From an uncultured Prevotellaceae bacterium (GTDB taxonomy: Bacteria; Bacteroidota; Bacteroidia; Bacteroidales; Bacteroidaceae): a stretch of DNA of 64,000 nt. The notes beneath the pieces are model-generated. The model saw only the letters and a program-made list of their open reading frames with translations, was not told the origin of the DNA and did no database searches. Of this stretch, positions 1 to 8,991 are shown one piece after another. The stretch is from the NCBI GenBank assembly GCA_902767775.1, contig CACXIP010000001.1, positions 186,001-250,000 on the forward strand. Direction: 5' to 3'. A program made the position numbers and the translations under genes. Numbering within the stretch: position 1 is the stretch's first letter; every line of letters starts with the position of its first letter.

Positions 1-220
1 AATTGAGGTGAGAGAAGGTAAGCCGCTTGAATTCAAAGTTGATGACGGCTTCTCCCATGTCATTGCTGATGGCGGAATAGAATTTCCCGTTCTCTTTTGT
101 GTAGATGCTCGCCTGTGCGATGGGGGCGTGTGTATCTTTGTCTGCCACAACTACTCGATGCTGAGCATTCGTAGTGAGTGCGGTCAATGCGGTGATGAGG
201 AGGATAGGCCACTTTTTCAT
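1..220 (-). CDS. Secreted protein with carboxypeptidase-regulatory-like N-terminus (partial)
   Basis: Only the first 73 codons are in the window; the gene runs off the left edge. It starts with a clear signal peptide (MKKWPILLITALTALTTNAQ), followed by a segment of the type VVVADKDTHAPIAQASIY that matches the start of a carboxypeptidase-regulatory-like beta-sandwich domain. In Bacteroidota this domain sits at the N-terminus of many outer-membrane and surface proteins, including TonB-dependent receptors. The remainder is unseen, so the function cannot be given. A -7 box lies 22 bases upstream. Confidence 0.8.
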   Translation of the reverse strand, partial: MKKWPILLITALTALTTNAQHRVVVADKDTHAPIAQASIYTKENGKFYSAISNDMGEAVINFEFKRLTFSHLN

Positions 221-241
221 AATGAATAATCATTCTTGGTG

Positions 242-249
242 CAAAGATA
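242..249 (-). promoter_or_regulatory. -7 box for the leftmost gene
   Basis: Minus-strand TATCTTTG fits the Bacteroidota -7 consensus TAnnTTTG and lies just upstream of the ATG at 220. A TTTG is present upstream but only 15 bases away, closer than the usual 19-21, so the -33 assignment is open. Confidence 0.5.
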
Positions 250-317
250 CTTTAAATAATTGGCCAAATCATCAATTTCGGACAGTTTTTTCCCTGTTAG
301 CTTTTTCCGGCAAATTG

Positions 318-349
318 TTTGGAGGAGTAGGGGTTCTTTCGTAACTTTG
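318..349 (+). promoter_or_regulatory. Promoter of the activation-domain gene
   Basis: TTTG at 318-321 and TAACTTTG at 342-349, 20 bases apart, match the Bacteroidota sigma-ABfr consensus. Transcription should start near 356, leaving a leader of about 75 bases. That is too short for a cobalamin riboswitch and none is recognisable. Confidence 0.7.
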
Positions 350-431
350 TCCCTGCCAATGATTCAGACATAAGGGCAAATTATTCATCATATTCAAGTG
401 GTATAAATGTGATAACATACAAAAACTGATA

Positions 432-1103
432 ATGACCCATAAGATATTGTCATTCAAAGATTTGAGTATATTCCCAGAAGATGTTTTCCGTCAGATGGGA
501 TATGCCGAAACACCACCTTCTTCTCAGGTGATGGCCATGACCAAGGAGGTGATTCGGCAAGCGGAGATGGTGGTGCGGCCAAGTTTTGGGTTCGTCACCG
601 TTGATGCCCAGTTGCAGGGTCATTTGTTGTCGGTAGGTGATGTCGCAATGCACATTGGGAGAATCATAGCCAAACAGTTGGCAGAATCCGAGGCTTTTAC
701 TTTTTTTGTGGCTACGGCAGGCAAAGAGATAGAGTCGCTGCAGCAAAAAATGTTGTCGCAAGGCGACACGGTGAGCGCATACATCATCGATGCCTTGGGC
801 AGTGTGGTGGTTGAACGATGTGCCGACCTCATGGAGGGTTACCTTCAGGAGAGTATTGATAAATTGGGATGGAAACACACCAACCGTTTCAGTCCAGGAT
901 ACTGCCAATGGCCTGTCAGCGAACAGCCAAAGGTCTTTGGCTTGTTGGGAAATGCAACCTGTGGGGTGACGCTCAATGCACAATGCATGATGAAACCTGT
1001 GAAATCGGTGAGTGGTGTCATCGGACTGGGGAGCAAGGTGCGTCACATGGACTACACCTGTGGAATCTGCGGGTTGCGCGACTGCCTATACCGCAAATGC
1101 TGA
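432..1103 (+). CDS. Free-standing methionine synthase activation domain protein
   Basis: This 223-residue protein matches the C-terminal activation (SAM-binding) domain of cobalamin-dependent methionine synthase, encoded alone. The family signature is seen around residues 152-174 (NRFSPGYCQWPVSEQPK, then LLG). In MetH this domain binds S-adenosylmethionine and re-methylates inactive cob(II)alamin after one-electron reduction. The last 16 residues hold four cysteines in a CxxCxxxxCxxxxC arrangement not found in the classical E. coli domain; an iron-sulfur or redox role is possible but is inference. The gene converges on the corrinoid methyltransferase next door, with two bases between their ends, so that enzyme is the obvious client. 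It has its own promoter. Confidence 0.85.
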   Translation: MTHKILSFKDLSIFPEDVFRQMGYAETPPSSQVMAMTKEVIRQAEMVVRPSFGFVTVDAQLQGHLLSVGDVAMHIGRIIAKQLAESEAFTFFVATAGKEIESLQQKMLSQGDTVSAYIIDALGSVVVERCADLMEGYLQESIDKLGWKHTNRFSPGYCQWPVSEQPKVFGLLGNATCGVTLNAQCMMKPVKSVSGVIGLGSKVRHMDYTCGICGLRDCLYRKC

Positions 1104-1105
1104 AC

Positions 1106-3919
1106 TCAGATACCCAGGAGGCGCTCTGCCTCTCTCACGGCAGAGTTGGCATTGCTGCCATATCCGTCTGCACCAATCTCTTCTGCAAACTTTTCCGTGA
1201 CAGGAGCCCCTCCAACAATGATTTTCAGTTGGTCGCGCAGACCTGCGATTTCCAATGCCTGTATGACTTCACGCATATACCCCATGGTAGTGGTGAGCAA
1301 TGCGCTTAAGCACAAAATGTCTGGGTGATGTTCCTGAACTGCTTCCACAAACTGATTTGCTGGTACGTCAATGCCCAAATTGATTACTTCGAACCCACAT
1401 CCTTCGAGCATCGAGGCAACAAGGTTTTTTCCGATATCGTGCAAGTCACCTTTCACTGTGCCTATCAGCACCTTGCCTTTGGTGAAGCCTCCAGATGAAG
1501 CCATGGCTGGACTGACCTCGCCAAGTGCCTCTTTCATCGCTTTGCCTGCCATGAGAAGTTGCGGAACGAAAGCTTTTCCTTCCTCAAAGAGTTTGCCGAG
1601 GTCGGCCATCGCCCGTGACATTTCGTCGTTGACCAATTCCTCTGCGGTGGCTTTTCCGGCGAGTGCGTCTTGAACAGCATGAACAGCTTTTTCGCAGTCA
1701 CCCTCAAGGATAGCCTGATAGAGTTGTTGCCTGGGTGATGTGTCCTTGGAAAGCGTCGGTTTCCCGCTTAATGAAAGGGGGCGATAGCGCAGACCGTCGT
1801 TTGGGGCAACAGGGTGGCGAGGTGAGACAAAGATGTTGGGCAGCGGATGGGTCAGACGCTCGAAAGCACGAATGATGACATCGGTGGTGCCACAGCATCC
1901 TCCAAGGATGTTCAGGTTGTGTCCCTCAACCAATGGCCATACCAGTGTCTGCATCTCCTCAGGAGTGATATGGTATTGTCCCTTATCATCGGGCATCCCA
2001 GCATTGGGATAAAATGACACTGAGACGGGAAACATCTGACCTATCTCCTTGATTAAAGGAGTGAAAGCAGGGATGTCGGCGATGCAGTTGATGCCCACGG
2101 AGAACACTTGGTCTAATGGTATTGAGGATAGAAACTCGGTCACCGACTGTCCGAGCATATTGTGGCCGTCGGCTGACGAGACACTGAAACTGAGCATGAT
2201 GGGAACCTTGCGATGATGTCTCTTCATCGCCTCTTGCGCTGCATCCATGGCAATGCGGGCGTTCATGGTGTCGAAGATGGTTTCGATTAGCAAAGCATCC
2301 ACACCTCCGTCAAGCAATGCCTCCATTTGCTCAAGATATGCCTCATGAAGCAAATTCGGAGATAGTGGAGGCGCTCCGCCCGTGGATATGGAGCATATCT
2401 TGTTGGTCGGACCTACAGAACCCAGGACAAACCTTGGCTTGCTCTCTGTTGTATGGCTGTCGGCGGCAGCGCGGGCGATGCGACAGGCTGCCAGGTTGAT
2501 TTCACGTACATGGGTCTCCATTCCATAGTCGCCCAAGGAGATGCGTTGGGCATTAAATGTGTTGGTCTCTATCAAGTCTGCTCCCGCCTCAAGGTATTTG
2601 CTGTGGATTTCACCGATGATGTCTGGACGGGTCAGTGAGAGCAAGTCATTGCATCCCTTCAGAGGTATGGGGTGTGAGCCGAATGTCTTTCCACGGAAGT
2701 CATTTTCCTCCAAGCCATATTGCTGTATCATGGTTCCCATCCCTCCGTCGAGAATGAGGATTCTTTTTGGATATTCCTCTTCCAGCAATGGTTTCTTTCC
2801 TAAAGCAGACACTGTTATTGCTGCATCTTTCATGTCATGTGCCGCGGGAGGATTTCTCTGGTATTCTTCCACAATTCGCATTGCTTCCTCCACCTCCCGT
2901 TCATGATGGAAATCCATTTCAAGATGAACTCCTTCGCCTCCGATATGGTCGAGCAGCGGACGCAGTTCGTCAAGGGTAACCCAAGAGGCCATCACACTCT
3001 TGCCACCCTCGAGAATCTGCCGATACAGAGAATACCATTGTGGAGAACCACCTTGTGGCTGTCCCGCTCCGGGTGTCCATTGTATGGCATCCAGTTCATC
3101 TATCTCAAGCAAGGCATTTAGGTGGCGGATGGCTCCGACCCCGTCGAGATGGTAGAGCGTGTAGTCGATGTGCTGGCACTGCTCACGGATAAAAGGCTGC
3201 ACGAAGCGTCGGAAATCTTCAGTGCTCAGCATGGTGGATATGTCGCTTTGCAGTTTCGTCATCTTGCCCGGTGCCCACGACGAGAAGTAGCAGAATGCCA
3301 TCTCGTCGCCTTCGCGGATGATGTCATAAAGCTCATCAAATACTTTGAAATAAATGTCGTTTACTGCTTGCAACTGAGACTCCAGCAATTCCGGCCTCAT
3401 CACTGTATCGAGCAACACCTTGTCGGTGCCTCTTAGGGCTGCCAACACGTCAAGGCCTTCCATCAGGTCGGGCATGCCTACATAGTAATGTCCTTGTGCT
3501 TTTTCCTTGCATGCCATGAGCAACTGTTTGTGCAACAGCCAATTGGGATGGTTGGGGTCGAACCTGATTTCATCGGTTTCAGTGGGAGAGGGATGAATCC
3601 AGATTGTGTCCTCACCGCCTTCGTACACACCTCCAAGGATGGCAGCCAACGAACCTGGTCCCAATTGCGTATTGGCGACAGGCAGCATGTCGGCCATCAT
3701 AGAACTATGTGCCACATACCAATCCAGATACTGAGCCCGCCATATGGGGTCAAACCATTTCTGGTTGAGATCTTGACATGGAGGTGGGGGAGGCACATCG
3801 GCATGTGGCTTCACCCCTTCCTGGAAATGCTCCCACATATTCAGAATGATGCCTTTCCGATGCCACCAATCGATATAATGGCGTTTTGTTTCCTCCAGAT
3901 TAGTTTTCCAAGTATTCAT
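1106..3919 (-). CDS. Cobalamin methyltransferase: URO-D-like + homocysteine methyltransferase + B12 domains
   Basis: The protein has 937 residues from the ATG at 3919; a TTG 33 bases upstream sits in a -7-like box and is less likely. Residues about 10-356 resemble the URO-D/MtaA superfamily of methyltransferases. Residues 385-690 are a MetH-type homocysteine S-methyltransferase domain (LDGGMGTMIQ) with the zinc cysteines C612, C675 and C676. Residues 730-814 form the helical cap and 815-937 the B12 Rossmann domain, with the DxHxxG motif (DLHDIG). A short linker replaces the folate (pterin) domain of MetH, and the activation domain is a separate convergent gene. It probably moves a methyl group through cobalamin to homocysteine from a donor other than methyl-folate; this is inference. 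The URO-D-like part lacks the zinc HxCxnC motif of MtaA (HLDG instead). Confidence 0.85.
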   Translation of the reverse strand: MNTWKTNLEETKRHYIDWWHRKGIILNMWEHFQEGVKPHADVPPPPPCQDLNQKWFDPIWRAQYLDWYVAHSSMMADMLPVANTQLGPGSLAAILGGVYEGGEDTIWIHPSPTETDEIRFDPNHPNWLLHKQLLMACKEKAQGHYYVGMPDLMEGLDVLAALRGTDKVLLDTVMRPELLESQLQAVNDIYFKVFDELYDIIREGDEMAFCYFSSWAPGKMTKLQSDISTMLSTEDFRRFVQPFIREQCQHIDYTLYHLDGVGAIRHLNALLEIDELDAIQWTPGAGQPQGGSPQWYSLYRQILEGGKSVMASWVTLDELRPLLDHIGGEGVHLEMDFHHEREVEEAMRIVEEYQRNPPAAHDMKDAAITVSALGKKPLLEEEYPKRILILDGGMGTMIQQYGLEENDFRGKTFGSHPIPLKGCNDLLSLTRPDIIGEIHSKYLEAGADLIETNTFNAQRISLGDYGMETHVREINLAACRIARAAADSHTTESKPRFVLGSVGPTNKICSISTGGAPPLSPNLLHEAYLEQMEALLDGGVDALLIETIFDTMNARIAMDAAQEAMKRHHRKVPIMLSFSVSSADGHNMLGQSVTEFLSSIPLDQVFSVGINCIADIPAFTPLIKEIGQMFPVSVSFYPNAGMPDDKGQYHITPEEMQTLVWPLVEGHNLNILGGCCGTTDVIIRAFERLTHPLPNIFVSPRHPVAPNDGLRYRPLSLSGKPTLSKDTSPRQQLYQAILEGDCEKAVHAVQDALAGKATAEELVNDEMSRAMADLGKLFEEGKAFVPQLLMAGKAMKEALGEVSPAMASSGGFTKGKVLIGTVKGDLHDIGKNLVASMLEGCGFEVINLGIDVPANQFVEAVQEHHPDILCLSALLTTTMGYMREVIQALEIAGLRDQLKIIVGGAPVTEKFAEEIGADGYGSNANSAVREAERLLGI

Positions 3920-3985
3920 TTTGATGCCATTAGTTGGGTAGCATTTTGCCAAATTAAGTAGTAAAGGGTGTTGTAATGACCGCTT

Positions 3986-5605
3986 CTACTTATATAAAAA
4001 ACGCTTGATGCTCATTTTAGGAGTCTTCTCAAAAGGTGTGTCCATCAGTTCCACCTTGTTGATTTGACTGTAGGCGGGAAGCGATTTGTTGGCTGTGGAG
4101 CGAATCATTTCAGGTATGGCCTTCCTTGATTCTGCATCCATGTCATCAGGAATGTCGGGATATACCAAAGCCACAATCTTCCTGTCACGGTCGACGACAA
4201 GCGATTCTATCACATACGGGCAGCTTGACAGCACTGCCTCCAACTCCTCTGGATAGATGTTCTGACCGTTTGAGTTGAGAATCATCGACTTGATGCGACC
4301 ACGGATGAAGATGTTGCCCTCCTCATCCATCAATCCCAAATCGCCGGTTCTGAACCATCCGTCATCAGTGAACGCCACAGCATTGGCTTCAGGGTTCTTG
4401 TAATACCCCATAGTGATGTTGCTCCCCTTCGCCTGGATTTCTCCCGCAGTGTTCCTGGGGTCGTCAGAATCTATTCTGATTTCGTGAACTGGCTTTCCAC
4501 AGGAGCCTGGGACAAAATCTGTCCACCACTCCCAGCCCAGCAGAGGGCAGGCTTCCGTCATCCCATAACCCACTGTAAAAGGCAGTCGCATCTTGCTGAA
4601 ACATTGTTCTACTTCAGGCTTGAGAGCTGCGCCTCCCATGATGAAGCATTTCACACGCCCCCCAAACGCCGATAGGATTTTTCTGCGGATAATCTTATAA
4701 ATCAGTTTTTGAGCATAAGGGATGGAGAAGAACCGCTGCATTTTCTCCAATGCAGGTTTGATGGATTGGGCATATACCTTTTCCATCACCAACGGAACGG
4801 TAACCACCATATAAGGCCTCACTTCCTTCATCGCCTTGAGAAGTGTTGAGGGCGAAGGTGTCTTGCCCAAGAAATATACGGTCACCCCATCAACATTGGG
4901 ATGGATGAACTCGATGGCAAGACCATACATATGAGCCATGGGGAGCATTGATACAATGGTTTCTCCCGGGTGGTTGGGAAAATGGCTGTTGGCAAATTCA
5001 TCAGTATCTGAGAGGGCACCATAGGTGAGCATTACCCCCTTGGGGTTGCCGGTAGTCCCCGAAGTGTAATTGATGATGGCCAATTTGTCCATGTTGTCCG
5101 TATGAAAAGACACATCCTTTGGCAACAATCCATGAGGATGTCGGAGCGCAAAGGTCTTCTCGCGTTGTTTCCAGGCATTGGCAGTTTTCTCATCCCTATG
5201 CCACAACAACGACCAGTCCCTGACATTGATGGCAGCTTTGAGCAGCGGCATTTGTTCTGGATTCAGCTTTCTCCATATCTCCTCGTCCGTGAAGAGAAGG
5301 ACACTGTCGGAGTGGTGAGTGAGTGCTGTGATGCTGTTGGGGTGGAAATCAGCCAAAAGCGGTACAGCCACGCAGCCATTGACATTGATGTCCCAGAAAG
5401 CAATCGCCCATCGGGCGGAGTTGCGGGCACAAATAGCAATTTTGTTGCGCTTGGCTATTCCGGCATCGTTGAGGAATAGTCGGAACTGTTCGATGTTTGC
5501 CGCTAAATCACCGTATGTGAAAGCATCGCCTTTATAGTCACAAAGGGCCTTTAAGTTCCAATGTCCACGAATAGTCTCCTCAAGTTTTTTCAGGTAGTGC
5601 TTCAT
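3986..5605 (-). CDS. AMP-forming long-chain acyl-CoA synthetase
   Basis: A 539-residue adenylate-forming enzyme. The AMP-binding P-loop is clear (INYTSGTTGNPKGVMLTY, near residue 178), followed by VGYGMTEACP and the hinge region WFRTGDLGLMDEEGNIFIRG. The C-terminal subdomain ends with the catalytic lysine context FEKTPKMSIKRFLYK. It should activate a fatty acid or other carboxylic acid to the acyl-AMP and then the CoA thioester at the inner face of the membrane. It lies 66 bases upstream of the corrinoid methyltransferase ATG on the same strand, so they may share a transcript, although a weak -7 box (TTAATTTG at 3950-3957) lies between. The exact substrate cannot be told. Confidence 0.85.
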   Translation of the reverse strand: MKHYLKKLEETIRGHWNLKALCDYKGDAFTYGDLAANIEQFRLFLNDAGIAKRNKIAICARNSARWAIAFWDINVNGCVAVPLLADFHPNSITALTHHSDSVLLFTDEEIWRKLNPEQMPLLKAAINVRDWSLLWHRDEKTANAWKQREKTFALRHPHGLLPKDVSFHTDNMDKLAIINYTSGTTGNPKGVMLTYGALSDTDEFANSHFPNHPGETIVSMLPMAHMYGLAIEFIHPNVDGVTVYFLGKTPSPSTLLKAMKEVRPYMVVTVPLVMEKVYAQSIKPALEKMQRFFSIPYAQKLIYKIIRRKILSAFGGRVKCFIMGGAALKPEVEQCFSKMRLPFTVGYGMTEACPLLGWEWWTDFVPGSCGKPVHEIRIDSDDPRNTAGEIQAKGSNITMGYYKNPEANAVAFTDDGWFRTGDLGLMDEEGNIFIRGRIKSMILNSNGQNIYPEELEAVLSSCPYVIESLVVDRDRKIVALVYPDIPDDMDAESRKAIPEMIRSTANKSLPAYSQINKVELMDTPFEKTPKMSIKRFLYK

Positions 5606-5692
5606 CTTGTATCAATTCAATTGTTCGACAACACTTTGTTTTTCATATCATGTAAATCAACCATGCCGACGAATATCCGTCTGTATCATTGC

Positions 5693-5724
5693 AAAAACAA
5701 TCGGCCTCATCGGCTGCCTGATTG
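5693..5724 (-). terminator. Probable terminator after hisC
   Basis: On the minus strand CAATC-A-GGC pairs with GCC-GATTG around a 10-base loop, followed by five T residues. It lies 27 bases past the hisC stop, where the his genes would end. The stem has a one-base bulge, so strength is uncertain. Confidence 0.45.
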
Positions 5725-5750
5725 TCTGATGCAAGAAACAACGAAAAATA

Positions 5751-6788
5751 TTATTCAAACTGCCTCAGCGCGGCGAGAAGTTGAGTGTTTTCGGTCTTGG
5801 AGCCGATGGTGACGCGAAGACAGTTGTTGCAGAGGGTGATGCGGCTGCGGTTTCTAACAATGATGCCTTTTTCAATAAGGTAGTTGTAGATGCGCTGCGC
5901 ATCGGTCATGCGGGCAAGGAAGAAGTTCGCATCGGTAGGGTAAACTTTCTTGCAGATGGGGAGGAGACGGAAGGCACTTATCAGGCGGGAGCGTTCCTCA
6001 AGCAGCATGGATACCCACTTCTCCACATCATAGGGTTTGCGGAGCAACTCAATGGCTTTCTCCTGAGTGAGAAGATTGACATTGTAGGGGTATTTTACCT
6101 TGTTGAAAATTTTTATTATCTCCTCATTGGCGAATGCCATACCCATTCGGATGGCGGCGCATCCCCATGCCTTGCTCATCGTGTTGAGGACAATGAGATG
6201 GGGATAGCGGTTGATTTCGAGTCTGAATGGCGGCTGTTTGGAGAAATCGGAATACGCTTCATCGATGACTACAATGCCGTCGAAAGACATCAGCACACGT
6301 TCGATTTCCTCCCTGTCAATGAGATTGCCCGACGGATTGTTGGGAGAACAAATCCAGATGACTTTTGTGTCGGAATCACAGGCTGCCAACATCTTGTTGG
6401 CTGACATTTGGAATTGCTCATCAAGGCAAACGGGGCGGTATTCCACATCATTGATGTCGGCACATACACGGTACATCCCGTATGTGGGTTCGATGGCTAC
6501 AACATTGTCTTTTCCTGGACAGGTGAAGCAGCGGTAGACCAAGTCTATCGCCTCATCGCTGCCATTGCCTAAGAAAATTTGCTCCTCGCGGACACCCTTA
6601 TGCTTGGCAATCAATGGCTTGACCTCCCGTTGCAAGGGGTCGGGGTAACGGTTGAGGGGCTGATTGTAGGGATTCTCGTTGGCATCGAGAAACACATGAG
6701 CATCATGTCCGCTGTACTCATCCCGTGCACTGCTGTAGGGTGATAACTTCCAAATGTTTGGTCTGACCAAGTCCTGCAACGTTCTCAT
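5751..6788 (-). CDS. hisC: Histidinol-phosphate aminotransferase
   Basis: A PLP-dependent fold-type I aminotransferase of 345 residues, normal length for HisC. The N-terminus has the family pattern LDANENPYN; the PLP lysine lies in [14 protein letters not shown] and the phosphate-binding arginine in NCLRVTIG. It converts imidazole-acetol phosphate and glutamate to histidinol phosphate and 2-oxoglutarate. It begins 6 bases after hisD and is the last gene of the hisG-hisD-hisC run. The other histidine genes are not in the window. Confidence 0.95.
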   Translation of the reverse strand: MRTLQDLVRPNIWKLSPYSSARDEYSGHDAHVFLDANENPYNQPLNRYPDPLQREVKPLIAKHKGVREEQIFLGNGSDEAIDLVYRCFTCPGKDNVVAIEPTYGMYRVCADINDVEYRPVCLDEQFQMSANKMLAACDSDTKVIWICSPNNPSGNLIDREEIERVLMSFDGIVVIDEAYSDFSKQPPFRLEINRYPHLIVLNTMSKAWGCAAIRMGMAFANEEIIKIFNKVKYPYNVNLLTQEKAIELLRKPYDVEKWVSMLLEERSRLISAFRLLPICKKVYPTDANFFLARMTDAQRIYNYLIEKGIIVRNRSRITLCNNCLRVTIGSKTENTQLLAALRQFE

Positions 6789-6794
6789 GGCTCT

Positions 6795-8087
6795 TTATCG
6801 TTTTTTGTTCACATCCCTTACCCGCAGCGTCATGGCGTTCTTGTGGCCATGCAGCTGCTCGTTCTCCGCCATCACCTCTACGGTATGGCCGATGGAGCGG
6901 ATGCCATCCTCTGTAAGGTGTTGGAAGGTGATTTTTCGACAATAACTGTCGAGATTAACTCCATTGTAGGCCAGAGCATAACCGTGGGTGGGTAAGGTGT
7001 GGTTGGTGCCGCTGGCATAATCGCCAGCACTCTCACATGCATATGTACCTAAGAAAACGCTTCCTGCATTCACCACATGTTCCGATAGGTACTCGTAGTC
7101 AGAGGTGCAGATAATCAGATGCTCGGGTGCATAAACATTGCTCAAGCTGATGGCATCTCTGCCGTCGTGCACAAGTATCATCATACTGTTTGCCAATGAC
7201 TGTTCGGCAATCTCACGGCGTGGAAGACCATTCAATTGGCGTTCCACCTCACGGGCAACAGCCATCAGCATACGCTCCGAAGTAGTGATAAGCACTGACT
7301 GCGAGTCGGGGCCATGCTCAGCCTGCGACAAAAGGTCGGCTGCCACAAAATCAGGACGGCTGGTGTCATCAGCAATGACACACACCTCTGAGGGGCCAGC
7401 CGGCATGTCGATGGCTACATCATGGAGTGATACCTGCTGCTTGGCAGCCATGACAAACTGGTTGCCCGGACCGAAAATCTTATACACCTTTGGGACACTT
7501 TCTGTACCATAGGCCATCGCACCTATGGCCTGTACGCCTCCAGCCTTGAAAATCTGGCTTACTCCGGCGATGCGGGCGGCAACAAGAATGGCTGGATGAA
7601 CTTTTCCTTCACGGTTGGGCGGAGTACACAGCACAATCTCACGACATCCCGCTATCTTGGCAGGAGTGGCCAACATCAGCACCGTACTGAAAAGGGGGGC
7701 TGTACCGCCAGGGACATAAAGGCCGACACTTTCGATGGCGACACTTTTTTGCCAGCATGTGACACCAGGTTGGGTTTCTACTTTTTCTCCAACAAATTGC
7801 TGCATCTGATGGAATTTGTGGATGTTGTAGTGCGCTTGTTTAAGTGATGCTTTGAGGTCATCACTGACCAAAAGCTCCGCCTCGTCCATCTCTTTGTCAC
7901 TGACCCTTAAGCTGCTAAGCGACACATGGTCGAACTTCTCTTCATAGCGTTTGACAGCTTCATCGCCGTGCTGACGGACATCGTCCAACACTCCACATAC
8001 CACAGATGACAGATCGGTTATGTTCATCTGTGGGCGTTTGACCAATTCCTCCCATGTCTCACGTGCAGGATACCTGATGATTCTCAT
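6795..8087 (-). CDS. hisD: Histidinol dehydrogenase
   Basis: A 430-residue enzyme from the ATG at 8087; a TTG 9 bases upstream is not preferred. Family motifs include AGPSEVCVIAD and SQAEHGPDSQ, which carries the catalytic Glu-His pair, and SVFLGTYACESAGDYASGTNH, the zinc-site region. It oxidises histidinol to histidine in two NAD-dependent steps. It lies 22 bases after hisG and 6 before hisC. Confidence 0.95.
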   Translation of the reverse strand: MRIIRYPARETWEELVKRPQMNITDLSSVVCGVLDDVRQHGDEAVKRYEEKFDHVSLSSLRVSDKEMDEAELLVSDDLKASLKQAHYNIHKFHQMQQFVGEKVETQPGVTCWQKSVAIESVGLYVPGGTAPLFSTVLMLATPAKIAGCREIVLCTPPNREGKVHPAILVAARIAGVSQIFKAGGVQAIGAMAYGTESVPKVYKIFGPGNQFVMAAKQQVSLHDVAIDMPAGPSEVCVIADDTSRPDFVAADLLSQAEHGPDSQSVLITTSERMLMAVAREVERQLNGLPRREIAEQSLANSMMILVHDGRDAISLSNVYAPEHLIICTSDYEYLSEHVVNAGSVFLGTYACESAGDYASGTNHTLPTHGYALAYNGVNLDSYCRKITFQHLTEDGIRSIGHTVEVMAENEQLHGHKNAMTLRVRDVNKKR

Positions 8088-8109
8088 TGGTGGCAATCTC
8101 TTCTTTGAA

Positions 8110-8961
8110 TTACAGAATCATTTTCTCTATGGGGGTCACCAAAATGCCTTGTGCTCCCAGTTCTTTCAGACGACCGATAATTTCCCAAAACCGACGTTGG
8201 TCGAGTACGGTATGGACACAGCACCATTCCTCGTCTGCCAACGGGATGATGGTGGGACTCTTCAAACCGGGCAACACATCAACAATCTCTTTGAGACGGG
8301 AGCGAGGCACATTCATCCTCACATATTTCTTGTCCTCAGCCTGACGAACCGCACTGATGCGGAACAGCAGTTCCTGAAGGACAGCTTTTTTCTCCTCACT
8401 CATTTGCTTGTTGCCTATAAGGAGAGCCTCGCTCTGCATGACAACCTCAACCTCGCGCAAGTTGTTGCTCACCAAGGTGGAACCGCTGCTGACAATATCG
8501 AAGATGCCATCAGCCAGTCCGATGCCCGGAGAAATCTCCACACTGCCCGTGATAACATGTATCTCGATGTTGATGCCTTTCTTCTCCATGAATCGGCGGA
8601 GAATATTGGGGTAGGAGGTGGCAATTTTCTTTCCGTCGAACCACTCCAGGCCTGTGTAATTGACTTCCTTGGGAATGGCAAGGGAAAGTCGGCATTTGCT
8701 GAAGCCGAGACGCTCCACTACATCGGCATCCTCACCTCGTTCCTCAAACTCGTTCTCGCCAACCACACCAACATCTGCCACTCCGGAGGCGACACTCTGG
8801 GGAATGTCGTCATCACGGAGATAAAGCACCTCGATAGGGAAATTGGAGGACTGAACCAGCAATGTACGCCTGGTGGAGCTGATTTTGATATCAGCCTCAG
8901 CAAGCAGATGAATGGTGTCCTCGTATAAGCGACCTTTTGATTGTACCGCTATTCTTAACAT
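8110..8961 (-). CDS. hisG: ATP phosphoribosyltransferase, long form
   Basis: 283 residues, the length of the long HisG form that carries its own C-terminal regulatory domain and needs no HisZ. The N-terminus MLRIAVQSKGRLYEDTI and the PRPP-binding segment near residue 150 (GLADGIFDIVSSGSTL) are characteristic. The last ~70 residues form the ACT-like histidine-sensing domain. It performs the first, feedback-inhibited step of histidine synthesis. It starts 30 bases after the inositol-phosphate synthase gene without a clear promoter between, so readthrough from that gene is likely. Confidence 0.95.
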   Translation of the reverse strand: MLRIAVQSKGRLYEDTIHLLAEADIKISSTRRTLLVQSSNFPIEVLYLRDDDIPQSVASGVADVGVVGENEFEERGEDADVVERLGFSKCRLSLAIPKEVNYTGLEWFDGKKIATSYPNILRRFMEKKGINIEIHVITGSVEISPGIGLADGIFDIVSSGSTLVSNNLREVEVVMQSEALLIGNKQMSEEKKAVLQELLFRISAVRQAEDKKYVRMNVPRSRLKEIVDVLPGLKSPTIIPLADEEWCCVHTVLDQRRFWEIIGRLKELGAQGILVTPIEKMIL

Positions 8962-8991
8962 ATTAATTGGAAATGTTCAACATACTTAATA

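Noticed and set aside
350-431. Cobalamin riboswitch before the activation-domain gene
   Set aside because: The leader is about 75 bases, too short, and no B12-box sequence is present. The 66-base gap before the methyltransferase is also too short.
450-1046. Long minus-strand frame of 198 codons
   Set aside because: Fully antisense to the activation-domain gene, without family resemblance; a shadow of a gene whose motifs are clear.
8020-8928. Plus-strand frame of 302 codons opposite hisG
   Set aside because: Antisense to a well-conserved gene; no promoter or signal sequence.
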